This document shows, in pieces, positions 1 to 10,468 of a stretch of 23,001 nucleotides of DNA; positions within the stretch are counted from its first letter, which is position 1, and each line of letters starts with the position of its first letter. Location of the stretch: NCBI GenBank assembly GCA_036897625.1, contig JAYMTA010000923.1, forward strand, positions 1 through 23,001, given 5' to 3'. The translations under genes were made by a program, and so were the position numbers. The notes beneath the pieces are model-generated. The model did not search any database, was not told the DNA's origin, and worked only from the letters and a program-made list of their open reading frames with translations. The stretch comes from Pelargonium cotyledonis (Eukaryota > Streptophyta > Magnoliopsida > Geraniales > Geraniaceae).

Positions 1-66
1 CGACGACCAGCACCGACGAAGACGCCGGAGGACGCCCTCGAGGAGAGAGAAGTCGTCGGATTATAA
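1..66 (+). other. GC-rich, coding-looking stretch at left edge
   Basis: The first 59 or so bases are strongly GC-rich, unlike the AT-rich DNA that follows. The plus frame from base 1 is open for 21 codons, rich in Glu, Arg, Pro and Thr, and ends with TAA at 64-66. It could be the C-terminus of a plus-strand gene or captured gene piece, or simply part of the long terminal repeat of the MULE. It is too short to identify. Confidence 0.2.
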
Positions 67-286
67 TGATGATATAATGTATCATGTTTTGGTACGAAGC
101 TCATAACTGACATTAACGTACACAACCAACACTTTTAAATATGAATACAACCTGACAACAAACAGATTAACATTACACACCCACAAATACCACCAACCAA
201 ACCATGAATAAAGCCTCACAACAAATCTTGAAAACAACATCAGAACAAACCAAAATAAATGAACCTGCATTTCCAGCTTTTAAATT

Positions 287-445
287 CAAACATTTTGCAT
301 TCATTAACACAAAATGTAAACTGTTTACATTTACCAGCCACATCCTTAACACATACGGTTCACATTCATCCTTCAATTCAAAATACAGAGCAATGAAGGC
401 TTCCAAACATATTGCATTCATTAACACAAAATATGTAAACTATTG
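287..445 (+). repeat. Pair of diverged direct repeats, about 117 bp apart
   Basis: A motif of about 38 bp containing 'ttgcattcattaacacaaaa' occurs at about 287-323 and again at about 403-444, where the second copy reads 'atatgtaaac' in place of 'atgtaaac'. Both lie in AT-rich, non-coding DNA downstream of the transposase stop. This looks like a local duplication within the subterminal part of the MULE. Confidence 0.6.
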
Positions 446-504
446 TTATCTCACAATATCCCAACTACCTAAACAATTAATTATGAAATGAATAACACTA
501 CCAT

Positions 505-3500
505 TTACCACTTGTGTCCCATTATTTGGGCTGATGTACAACCCGATGGTGTGTTTTGTTTTGTGTCAATGGAGCAGTTAGGCCCTGATGGCCTTTTTTT
601 AGCCTGCACAATTGTCAAAAACTCCATTAATTACATCTTTTGGTGGATAGGTTACAACAAAACTTATTTGTTCTAAACTTGTACTTACTCTTTGTGGTGT
701 GTTATTTGCAGGACTTCCTTGACCCTCGTCACATCTTCTGTTATTCTTTTGACCAATCTATTCATCAACAACAACAATTATATCATTAAATAAGTAACAT
801 CCCTACAAAAACTACTTATATTAGAACAAAACAGCTTGATATTGTACTAAACTTACTGTTCTGGTTGTTTTTATAGATGGACCAGCTTGGCCCTCAACAA
901 CAGTTGCTCCTTTCTTTTGACCCTGCAGCATAAGCACATGTAATGAACTCCACATAAAGTAACGAAGTACAACAAACAGAAGCAATCATATACACATAAA
1001 CTTACCCTATTTGGGTTGTGGATGCAAATCCTTTTGTTGTGGTCTACTTGGTGGTAAATTGTGCAAACCATGTGCAGTCACTTCCTTGGCACCTTTTGCT
1101 TACCTCCAACTACCTTTTTCCCTTCTTCCCTTTTCCTCTTATGCAACTTTGGCCTTCCTGGCATTCTATGATCGATTGGAAGCAACAATGGCATCAATGT
1201 GGACATTGGCCAGTCTTGCATCCCTGGTTGTATCATGTGAGAGTATGTGTTGACATACATGGATGAATTGTAATAGTGAGACACATAATCCAACACATTT
1301 TGACCTTCATGTGCTATACATGCACAAGCATGAGGACATGGTATGCCCCAGAGTTGCCATCGTCTACGAGTGCACTATTTCTTTTGTAGCTTGACAACAT
1401 ATTTTTCCTCTTTCCAAGAGACTTCATAGTCATCCTCACCATTCCATTCAAAATCTCAATCACCAGCAAAATCAATATTCTTCTGCACCTTAGCCATAAT
1501 TCTAGGTGCACAATCTTGTTTCCACTTATTGACAAGTGCTCTTTTTTGGACCATTCTATTCATTAAGTATACCCTAATGTCCTTCAACATGCTAATTACT
1601 GATTTTCTCCTAGCCTCAATTATGACACCGTTAAAGATCTCACAAATGTTGTTATCAACTAGATCACAACAACTACGAGTTGGAAAAAAGGCCCTACACC
1701 AATATTTAGGATGAAGATTTTCAGATAGACTTACATACCCCTCAGGTGACATCTCAGCCAAATCGGACAATGAGTCACACATCTTGCATAGATTAGAGGA
1801 TTTGGAAACTCCCCAATATTTTATCCTCAAGTCACTCCTTTTGTAAGTCTTTCTCCAATTGGCGTAAAGATGTCGTACACACATTTTATGTTCTGCTTGT
1901 GGGAAGACATCTTGCACAGCAACAATTAAACCCTATCAATTGAGCAAATGTGTTAGTATTAGTGTAATATTACATTAAGCCTACCATATGCAGTCATAAA
2001 TTGTATTAAAATTTGGTTACCTTTTGCTGGTTTGACATTATTGTCCAACCTCTTCCATCCCCCATATCCAAATCTTCACACATAAGATAAAAAAAAAACC
2101 AACTCCATGAACTAGTACTTTCTGTCTCAACTATTGCCCAGACTATAGGGAACATTTGGTTGTTCCCGTCTCTTCCGACAGCACACAACAATTCTCCTTT
2201 GAAGTCCCCTTTTAGGAAACAACCATCAACTCCAATAATAGGTCTACACACCCCCTAAAAAAACTCTATTTAAAGCCTCAAAACATATGTATATCCTTTT
2301 GAAATGGGGTTGTACACCTTGTTTAGGAAAGAAATTTTGCAGCTCAATTGTTGTACCAGGATTTGTAGCCTTCAGCTCTTCAACATACCTCCAAACATCA
2401 TTATACTCTCTCAACAATTCCTTGTGTCTATGTCAAGTAATTTTGACCAATTAACATTGAGATGTCACTTTGCTCCTCAATTGGTTCCATATTAACTTTA
2501 CCATTGTTTTGGCCTTAATGTTAGGTATATCGAGGATGAAGTCCTTCAACTCCTCCATAATAACTTTACTGGTTAACCTGTTGTTTCTTGTGATTTGTCT
2601 GCAAGTGTGAGTGACATTATAAGCTTTCAAAATGAACCTGCCAATAGTCATTGAAAATGATGAGTACATGTACCATTCACAATTAGCATCGACACATTTT
2701 ACTTTAACCATGTCCTTATCATTCTTCTTATACTCTATCTTCTTAACACAGAATACCTTGTTATAGCCCCTCTCAAATGCTTGATAGATAGAAATTGTTA
2801 GTTAGTAAAAAATCCACAAAATGGCTTCTCAGAGTCATACAACTTGGACTTGTCCTCTTCCCTCCTAATTGCACTATCTACATCACTGCCATCCTCAACC
2901 GTATGCACCAACATTGCATTATCAGTTGAATCATAATAAACACTTTGTTCTTGTATGCCCTTACTTTTCCTTATTGTTAATGGTACATTCACATCATCAA
3001 GCCTAACCCTTTCATCACCAGCTTGTTGTTCTGTTTCCATTGCTTCATCATCCATGGCATTGTTAGCTTCTTCATTTGCTTCATCACCTGTTGAGTCAAC
3101 ATTCACATCTCCCTCGGTAACTACTCTTTAAACCTCTTTTCTTCTATGCACTCTAGCTTGTACATTCTTTCTGGCCAGGTCAAACTCATCATCATCATTA
3201 CATGAGTCTTCTTCATCTGCATCCACTAGTATTACATTATCCTTCTCATCATCACTAGGTTCAACATCCTCATCATCACCAGATTCAACATCCACATCAT
3301 AGCCTCTAGTATTTTTTGTTCTGTTTCCAGGTGCAACTTCATTGGCACTAGTATTTTCTATTATGTTTCCAGGTGCAACTTCATTGACACTAGTATTTGC
3401 AGCATCATTACCACATGCAGCTTCATTCATTACCACAGTTTCAGCTTGAATACCACCCAAATTGCCATCATCAACTATGTCTTGGACCTTCTCACACTGA

Positions 3501-4639
3501 ACTCTAGCTTCATTTGCAACCACATCATGGTTTTTAACTGCTTCAACTTCATTCTCAACTTCAACTATCCATTCATAGGTGGCAACATCAATAACAATTT
3601 CAGTTTCAGATTGCACATGTTGTTTGCCTGATTGTACTGCATTTTCACATTTTAAAGGCACCTGTTTCTTTGATATTTCAACTGTATTTTCACATTCCAT
3701 AGGCAACTGATTTTTGGCTGCTTCATATATATTTCCACTTAAATTTTGCACATCATTCATTTGCACATCATCATCAACCTCAGCATCTCCAATTGATGCT
3801 GATTTTTGCACACCTTCAACTAAGTCATCCACATCTCCAGGGCCTATTTTTTTGTTGGCTTCATTTACCACAACATCTGCAGCTTCTTCAGTCCTAAGCC
3901 CATTTATAACCCCAGGCCCACCTTGACGCCCACCAGTTTTATCTTCTTTCTCTACCAAATTACCATGCCCATTGCTCCCTCCCACATACTCAGCATGCCC
4001 AAAGTTGCCTATTCCACTCATTCCAACTGCACTATCAATATCTGACAACTTGACCCCCCCCCCCAACACCATCAGCTCCAAATTTCCCATCTTCACCGAC
4101 AGGTCCATACTGTTGTGGAACTGGCATATCACATTCATCTACTCTCTCCTCAAAATCAAGATCATTTACACAGTCAAAACTACCTACAACTTACCTCTCC
4201 ACATTCATTCCACAAAATTCATGATTGGTTGTGGGGCTGAAACTTTAGAGGCCCTTGTTGCAAATGCAGACATCTTGTCATCAGGTGTTGCTGGCATACT
4301 CTCCCCATGTTCACAATACAATTGTACCCCCATATTGGGTTTTGTTACATTCTCTAACATGTCTAAGACAGAGACATCATCATATGCCAAATTCAAATCA
4401 TAAGGCAATTTCCTCTTCGAATGAACTCTATAATATAGCATGCTCACATTGCTATATCCCAACTCCCTAATGATGTCCATTATTTCCCAGAAATTCATTC
4501 TGTCGGGATCAATCTTTACTGTTTTCTGTTTCCCACCAACATACTTCATGCAGTGCATACCAAATTCCCCACCATAAAATATCTTAAGCCTAAGTCTCTT
4601 GTCCCTGTGACAACCCATTCCTGGACCACTCATTTTCAA
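505..4639 (-). pseudogene. Degenerate MuDR-type MULE transposase
   Basis: The gene reads from 4639 leftwards. A PB1-like domain (4639-4205) comes first, with 'FYGGEFGMHCMKYVGG'. An acidic linker (about 4138-2800) follows. Next is a MuDR zinc-binding region (about 2711-2451, Cys, Cys, His, Cys). The catalytic core (2251-2021) has 'GVDGCFLKG' for the first Asp, but the expected Asp of 'SDQQKG' is Asn (AAC). After an 88-bp intron (2020-1933), an exon of 927 nt (1932-1006) carries CVRHLYANW, 'NNICEIFNG' with the expected Glu, a SWIM motif, 'PGRPK' and a zinc knuckle whose second Cys is Tyr. Three phase-0 exons finish it: 922-857, 757-689 and 603-505 (stop TAA). The long exon has three in-frame stops near the SWIM and knuckle. 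There is a further stop at 3128-3130, two stops near 2410-2455, and frame changes near an 11-G tract (about 4054-4064), near 2790 and near 2245. No functional transposase can come from this copy. Confidence 0.85.
3306..3431 (-). repeat. Three tandem 42-bp units in the transposase acidic linker
   Basis: The phrase 'ctagtattt' recurs at 3306, 3348 and 3390, exactly 42 bp apart. On the minus strand each unit encodes 14 residues of the form NEVAPGNxxxNTSA. The third unit is more diverged (NEAACGNDAANTSV). The unit length is a multiple of three, so the array expands without breaking the frame. It lies in the low-complexity acidic linker between the PB1-like and MuDR regions. Confidence 0.8.
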
Positions 4640-5519
4640 TTGCCTATACCATTCAACAAGTCATAAACAACAACATTATTGAACCTCAAATAGCCATATT
4701 TTAAAGCCAAAGTGTAAACTCTCTCAATAAACAATAAGTAAGTCATCCAACAACCAAACAACCCCGCATTGAATGACTAAACAAACCCCACAAAAAAGCA
4801 CATTGAAAATCAAAACCATAACAGATATATCCTCCCAAAAATTGTAAATAAAAAAACCCTAATTTACCAAATTCAATGCATAGTATAAAGTGCCCTAAAT
4901 GACAACTTGTCCTACCAACAAAAAATATAAACAAACCCAAACAAAACCCTACAACTTTACCTGAGAATCTCTGTGATTTTTGCTTTCTCTGATCTCCTTG
5001 TCCAGTCACCACACCATCACTGTCTTACTATTCTTCGAGAATATTCTATCACTTTCAGCCTCACTTTAATCACTATCGCTCTTACCCTTTCACTGATGAA
5101 TCGTATTTCGATTTCAAACACTGGAGCCTCTTCGCTCACAACTCTCTTTCTTCTTCGTCGACTGAAACAGTGATCAACGTCGTTAAGTAAGATAGAAGAA
5201 AGGGTATGGTGAAACGACGTCGTTCAAAAAAAAGAGAAGAAATAAGGTGATTACGTGTGTTGGAAACACGCTCCTTCCCTTCCACGTCAAAGCCAAATCA
5301 GATATAAGAAAATTTAATTAATATAAAACCAGCATGGAACCAGTTAACGGATTCCGTCACTCGAATTGACGGTATGTCCTTAATTGAAACGATTTTTTCC
5401 AACTTTGAATTAAAACCACACATTTTACTGAACTTTGGACTAAGCATACACACTTGATAGTTTAGGGACTAAACCCAAATGTTTTGGACAATACAGAGAC
5501 TATTTCTAACCTTATTCCT

Positions 5520-6166
5520 AAATAGTTTTGTCTCTTATGGACTGTCACTTTTTTCTTCTTTCTTTTTTTTTTTTTTTTTTTGCTTTAGCTTTGTTTTTAG
5601 ATCTTGGACTCAATTTTCTTTTTTGAATTAAGCCCACATTGCAAGTTATAGTCGATTTTGATGCAACACGTCATCATTTCACCTAAAATTTTAGATCACA
5701 TTATCAGTACACATCATACTCCAACTGTTATAGATGGAACGGCAACGTTTCATTTTTATTTTTTGAGTTAGGAACGCCAAAACAACATCGTAATTGAAGG
5801 TTGACTTGGACTAAAATCTTAAGCAATATGATGATGAAGTGTCACATCAAAACCGGTTACAATTGATCACACGAATTTAATTAAAAAAAAAATAGAGGAC
5901 TCCAAGTGCACAAACCACATGCTAATTAAGAAAAAGTGGTAGTGCAAAGAAGACAAAACCATTTAACTCTAAAAACTATAATTGTTTGGTAACAAAAATA
6001 AAGAAAAATGTTTTTAGATCAGGAAAAATGCATAATGTCCTAATTTTCGTATAACATTGTATGTAAAAAATGACGTGACAATTTACGTGGAATATATATA
6101 TTTTTTATTTTTTTAGTTTAGAATTAATTTTAACGAATAACAAATCGACATATATGACAACATTAC
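5520..6166. other. AT-rich spacer with no recognised gene
   Basis: This stretch has no credible reading frame. It contains a run of 19 T at 5563-5581 and other poly-A/T tracts, which could be relics of old insertions. No terminal repeats or target duplications could be paired. Confidence 0.5.
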
Positions 6167-6250
6167 CAGGGGAGGACCCATGAATTATAAAGTATGAGGT
6201 CAATTTTTTTTTTAGCTGGTGTAGATGTGTGGTACTATTGTATGGTTATT

Positions 6251-6779
6251 AGGATGGCAATTCATGAGAGTGTGTCTTGTTTTGTGCATAAGGTTGTTTG
6301 TGTGTTGCACGACCTAACAATAACACGACACTATTAGTAATTGTGTTGCATAACCCAACACGAAGATGACACGATTATAAAGACAAAGCACGACACGACA
6401 CGCTTACACACAGTAACTAAATAGGTCATGTTGACAAAACATGAGTAACACGTTTAAGTGAATGGGTTGGGATTTACACATTTAACACGACACAACCCAA
6501 CACGAATAAATTCACAAAGAGGTTGGATTGCATATGGTAATATGAAATTATGATCTGACCTATGCTTATATTTTAGTAAAATTATTATTGAATCCTTAAT
6601 CGTGAAATGTCATGCGTACCAATCGTTTTGTGTCATGTCGTGACACAATTAATTAATCGTACGTGCGTGTTTTATGGGCTCAACATGAAGACGACACTAT
6701 TGGTAGTATTATGAACCAAAACATGCTTATTTCGTGTCGTGTTTGTTTCGTGTCGTGTGTTATGATCTGAATTGCCAGC
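6251..6779. mobile_element. hAT-type MITE with perfect 8-bp target duplication
   Basis: The direct repeat 'tggttatt' flanks the element exactly at 6243-6250 and 6780-6787. The ends share the inverted motif 'tggcaattca': the left end reads 'aggatggcaattca' and the right end, reverse-complemented, reads 'gctggcaattca'. The interior is non-coding and full of short 'acacgacac' and 'gtgtcgtgt' motifs on opposite arms. An 8-bp duplication and TGGCAATT-type ends fit the hAT superfamily. The perfect duplication suggests it is younger than the element it landed in. Confidence 0.85.
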
Positions 6780-6857
6780 TGGTTATTGAGTAGAGTGTTA
6801 GTGGTGAGTTGCAGTACTTTTAGTTTTATTTTTTAGTCCAGTTGTAATAAAACACAA

Positions 6858-6976
6858 TAGGGGTAGCTCTCCACTTTAAACTCCATCCACCCCACTCCAC
6901 CCGACGCAATGGGATTTGAACCCACAACCTCCCATATGGAGATGTGTGTTCTTGACCATTGCGTCATCCCCTAAGG
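6858..6976 (-). mobile_element. tRNA-derived SINE
   Basis: On the minus strand the sequence begins near 'ccttaggggatgacgcaatg', followed by a box-A-like 'gatgacgcaatggtcaa' and, about 40 bp on, a box-B-like 'gggttcaaatccc'. These are the two internal RNA polymerase III promoter boxes of a tRNA-related SINE head. The body runs on to 'gagctacccctattgtg' and an AT-rich tail. It cannot fold as a functional tRNA, and a flanking target duplication was not resolved. It lies inside the older hAT-like element. Confidence 0.7.
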
Positions 6977-7254
6977 GACAAGGTTAATGTGATATTATAT
7001 ATTATTGAGTTTCAAAGTTAGTATTGAGCTTTTTAAAGGTCCAAATTATAAAATTCTGGGGTGTCAAAATTACATGTGTTATTATATATTGTACCAGCTA
7101 TAACTATAACTTTTTTTAATCACAATTAAACCGGGGTCGGTTGACTCCATTAATTAACGTGAGTCCGCCACTGACCACCACATTCCCATGAATTTTTTTA
7201 GACATATAGCATTGTTTTTTAAATTAAAAAGTATGATGAAATGTTTCTCTTTTT

Positions 7255-7385
7255 TTTTTAGTACATTGAATACATAATATCTACTCATACCTTATTTTTC
7301 ACTAAACCCACACTCAGATGCCAACATGCAACAATGCTCACGGTGACTCGAACCTAAGACACTATATTGTCTAAGTGGTGTACTC
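7255..7385 (-). mobile_element. Probable SINE fragment
   Basis: The minus strand carries a box-B-like 'ggttcgagtca' at about 7344-7355 and ends in an A-run (the T-run at about 7250-7260 on the plus strand), as expected for a tRNA-derived SINE with a poly-A tail. No clear box A remains, so the head is truncated or diverged. It differs from the SINE at 6858-6976 and would be another family. Confidence 0.4.
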
Positions 7386-7750
7386 CTTTTACATATTCTT
7401 GTAGTTCTTTCCCAATTCAGTCCAAGTAATTAACGAGCACTCAACTGCACATATTGATGCCAATGTCATGTAATGAATCTCTCTAACTTTCTTAGAATTG
7501 CTCCATTTATTCAACTTTATAAGACTCCCCAACAAGTAACAACTTAAACCTTCACATACATGTAATGATGCAAATGAAATGAACAAATACTAAACAGACT
7601 TGACACAATATTCTTCTTCTTCTTCTACACTGAATTATTCTCATATAATTCTCTTGCACCACTGGTGCTTCTCAGCATGATCAAGTGTACTTTACAACAA
7701 ACCAACATAACAATGAAATGTGCAGCAAATGTAATAGCAATTGGGGGTTC

Positions 7751-9160
7751 TCAAATCTGCATCAGATCCTCAAAAGATTCCATGGCTGAAGCTGGCAGGC
7801 CAAGAAGCACATTTATGCTTTTCCTTTGCTTCCCATGGGACAGGAACAGAATCACCTCTTTTTCGGGTAATGCCACGGGTCCTGATAGCACCGGCTCTCC
7901 CCATCCGAAGTCCGTGGTGTGGAAAGATAGCCTAGACCATGTTGTTATCAGAAGAGTTGCTGATAGAGAAGGCCTAGCTCTTGTTGTTTCAAAATAGTCT
8001 ATGGCTGATCTCATGTAACTGTCTGTGACCATCTTGACCGCCTTTTGGACTAGTCCTACAGCGTGTGAAGGCGGATTTTCCAGTAAATCGCCTGCCCTGC
8101 ACAACGAGTTTGTTAACACAATGCCATTGCCAAAGTAGCCTTGGGGAATTGGTGGCTCAAATCTTGACCTCCCATCAACAGCAAAGAGGAGTTTTGTCTG
8201 TTGATCCGGCACCATCCTTAGAGCCTGTGTTCGGGCTCTCCACACAAAGGCGGAGAGGGCTTCGAAGGTTGTGCACTTGGACAGGACTCCATCTTCCAAT
8301 GCAGCTTTCTTGAGGTGCTCAAGCTTTTCAGGATCAAAACAGAAAGACCTGTAGAGCATTTCTTCATCATAGAGGCTGCTGGTGTTCGAAACATCTTCGA
8401 TCTCAGCAAATTCGTGGTGTGAGGACTCAATCTTGGGTGGGTTTCGGGCCTTGAGTATGGTTCTATCAAGAAATGGGGGAACTTTCAGGGGCAATCCCCT
8501 GGCAGTTTCACCCCATGAGTTCACAAACTCCATAGCACCAAGTCCATCAAACATACAGTGGTTCATACACAATCCAAGGACAAATCCTCCACATTTGAAC
8601 TTAGTCACCTGAAAGATTACACCAAAACTATATCATATAAAAGCAAAACAAGAACCACTAGTTATAATAGGCTTGTAGCTAATTTCTTGTAACATTTGGT
8701 CATGTTTTGAATATCAGAAACCATATCTAACCTGTGCTACTAGAGGAGGTATCTGAAGTATATTCTGAGCACCAGGAATGTCATAAACCAGCTTCCCAAG
8801 AGTGACAGGGTCAGGCTTTGTGATGTCCCCAATGTCTTCAATGGCACAGTTGGCTTCAGCCTCGACAAAGACAGCACCATCCCCAGTGCAGTCCACAATG
8901 AGCTTGCCCTCAGGGCTGATCGTGAGGCGCCCAGCAAGCGGGTAGTAGTGAACAAGAACCTTAGACAAGGCATTCTTGATCATTTCCACTGCATCTTCGT
9001 TGCCCCGTGATTCTGACCTGAAGCAGTAAATGGTACGAACTATGACAGCAATGTTTTGGTCGAGGTTGGAGAGGAAGTACAGACCCTTATCAGTCTCCTC
9101 TGCTGGCTGAACCAAGGTTGGCTCTTCCTGTTTCACACACAGCTGAAATACCTCCCCCAT
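7751..9160 (-). CDS. HHT: Omega-hydroxypalmitate O-feruloyl transferase-like BAHD acyltransferase
   Basis: There are two exons: 9160-8732 (143 codons) and 8608-7751 (285 codons plus stop). A 123-bp intron with GT/AG ends separates them in phase 0, giving 428 residues. The BAHD catalytic motif HxxxD is HCMFD at residues 160-164, and the structural motif DFGWG is at 376-380. The N-terminus ([12 protein letters not shown], '[11 protein letters not shown]') and '[20 protein letters not shown]' closely resemble Arabidopsis HHT/ASFT (At5g41040), as judged from memory. That enzyme moves feruloyl groups from feruloyl-CoA to omega-hydroxy fatty acids or fatty alcohols in the cytosol, making the aromatic esters of suberin and related waxes. 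Length is normal and no break is seen. Closely related feruloyl transferases of cutin or fatty alcohols cannot be excluded on substrate. Confidence 0.93.
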
Positions 9161-9195
9161 GTCTAATAGAAGTCAAAAGGATCCAAAACCTGTCA

Positions 9196-9278
9196 CTGAA
9201 AATACAAAACAAGAGTTAGGAGATGTATAACAAAATCATTAGCACCGGCAAAGAAGGAAACGAAAGAGCAATACGCAC
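9196..9278 (-). other. Probable 5'-UTR intron of HHT
   Basis: On the minus strand a donor 'aaag/gtgcgt' at 9278 pairs with an acceptor 'tattttcag/tgacag' ending at 9196, preceded by a T-rich tract. The 83-bp intron lies between the TATA box and the ATG, which sits 35 bases after the acceptor. Short leader introns are common in plants. This is predicted from splice consensus alone. Confidence 0.55.
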
Positions 9279-9362
9279 CTTTAGCGCGTAGAAACGAGTA
9301 GTACACTGAGACTGTGGACGAGGGATCAGTTTGTATTCCAATGAGGAATGGAGTGGGAGGAG

Positions 9363-9370
9363 TTTATATA
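9363..9370 (-). promoter_or_regulatory. TATA box of HHT
   Basis: The minus strand reads 'ctatataaactcc', a consensus plant TATA box, about 200 bp upstream of the ATG. Transcription would start near 9330-9340. This fits a leader that includes the 83-bp intron. Confidence 0.65.
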
Positions 9371-9573
9371 GAAATGGCTCACCACATATTGGACAAATCT
9401 TATAGTTTTGGTTAACAAATCAACACAACATGAGAGGGACAGATACAAAGTCAGTATTTTGTGCAGATTTTGGAATGGTCATATTCATAGGGATCGTGGT
9501 TGGCCACTGGCCAGAGAACCAAAACATTACCAGCCAGAAAATCTGTAGTAGAGAAACAGATGCGATGAAAATT

Positions 9574-9580
9574 GGTTGGT
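9574..9580 (-). promoter_or_regulatory. AC-II-type MYB element upstream of HHT
   Basis: The minus strand reads 'ccaaccccaccaacc', which contains ACCAACC, the AC-II element bound by R2R3-MYB factors at phenylpropanoid promoters. It is about 205 bp upstream of the TATA box. An HHT gene that uses feruloyl-CoA is a sensible target, but a 7-bp match also occurs by chance. Confidence 0.4.
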
Positions 9581-9599
9581 GGGGTTGGCCTCCAAAGTT

Positions 9600-10357
9600 T
9601 GCTTACCTGATCTACTTGTGCTAATTTTTCAACAAAAATGATTTTATTAATATCATCAGCAAAATAAATTATAGCACCAATATGGGTCCATGTAGAAGAT
9701 GGAAATTCAATGACAACAAGTGATTGCGTATTCATGGGGGTTTTTTTTTCCATTTTCTACACACTTTCACACCAAATCCAATATGGTTACTAAAATGAGC
9801 AATTCACTAGTCTCAGAGCAGGTTGCATATAAGAAATCTACCCTAAAACAAGAAAGGTCAGCCACAAGTCTCGTAAAATATAATACAGAACATTCACATT
9901 TTCCGGGCAAGAAAATAGATGCGATCTGTTTAAAATCAACATTCTGGGTCTATTCAAAGCAAACTTGGAAATGCAGACAATCCATCAAATACAAAACATT
10001 TACAATATGCAATACAGAAACTCCATCACCAAAAATATTCACTAAACACAACCTATATCTTAGAGAAGCAGCCATCTGGCTCGCCCCAGCTAGGTTAGCA
10101 ACTTCATTCAAATAAAGGGTGTTAAATATTTTATAAGAAAATAGTAACACATACAATTAAAAGACAATCTCTAAATGGACAAGGATTAGGCTATAAAATT
10201 AGGGGGGTGGGGCTAATAAATAAATTTATGGTCAGCTAAGCACTCGGCATTACAGTACATGTCAGGAGTTACAGTTGTATATGGTACAAACAAACCCAGT
10301 GAGCACCTGCATTCTGAAATGCTCACTTTGTCCAGATAGCCACTGTAGTTTGTAATT
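9600..10357. other. Spacer between HHT promoter and DEK 3' end
   Basis: No convincing gene is present. The minus strand from about 10200 to 9800 is T-rich with 3'-UTR-like composition, so DEK transcripts might extend into it. The reading frames here lack any family resemblance. Confidence 0.4.
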
Positions 10358-10363
10358 TTTATT
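10358..10363 (-). terminator. Candidate polyadenylation signal of DEK
   Basis: AATAAA occurs on the minus strand about 106 bases after the DEK stop codon, in AT-rich DNA. Plant poly(A) signals are loose, and another AT-rich candidate lies near 10218-10230, so the true site is uncertain. Confidence 0.4.
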
Positions 10364-10468
10364 AACTGCTGATGAAACCCAACAAGGAGATGATATTGCC
10401 GGTGACTCAACCACATACCTCATGCTCCCTAAGAGTCAACTTAGACTTTGCCAACTCACTCATTTGAA

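Larger units (their letters stand above)
1..5519 (-). mobile_element. Mutator-like DNA transposon (MULE), left end outside window
   Basis: A minus-strand transposase gene with PB1-like, MuDR, MULE and SWIM regions marks this as a MuDR-type element. The right boundary is an estimate. Bases about 5340-5519 read like a typical plant MULE terminal repeat, including 'tagggactaaaccc' and 'actatttctaacc', and the DNA then becomes a T-rich spacer. No matching inverted copy is present at the left, so the other terminus and the 9-bp target duplication that would prove the boundary are not visible. The leader at 4640-5170 carries an AAACCCTAA telo-box at 4854-4862. The many disabling changes in the transposase imply an old element that cannot move by itself. 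Confidence 0.8.
6167..7173. mobile_element. Degraded hAT-like non-autonomous element, host of nested insertions
   Basis: The left end reads 'caggggaggacccatg' (6167-6182). The right end, reverse-complemented (7173-7158), reads 'cagtggcggactcacg', so 12 of 16 bases match. Ends of the form CAGxGGCGGACCC are common among plant hAT-type elements. The 8-bp flanks (6159-6166 aacattac, 7174-7181 accaccac) match at only 5 of 8 positions, consistent with an old or mis-set boundary. No transposase is present. About 529 bp of its 1007 bp is an inserted MITE, and a SINE also lies inside it. Confidence 0.55.

Noticed and set aside
4743-5012. Open frame of 89 residues at the 5' side of the MULE gene
   Set aside because: It is hydrophobic only because it reads an A/T-rich leader, and it has no similarity to MULE accessory proteins.
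6858-6976. Possible tRNA gene from box A and box B matches
   Set aside because: No acceptor-stem pairing or cloverleaf is apparent, and the homology-like body continues well past tRNA length into an AT-rich tail, so a SINE fits better. The same applies to 12638-12790 and 7255-7385.
9451-9753. Open frame of 100 residues on the minus strand upstream of HHT
   Set aside because: No family resemblance, no splice or codon signals, and it overlaps the likely HHT promoter. I take it as a chance frame.
9720-10115. Open frame of 131 residues on the plus strand
   Set aside because: Composition is like reversed 3'-UTR DNA and no motif is recognisable, so it is probably chance.
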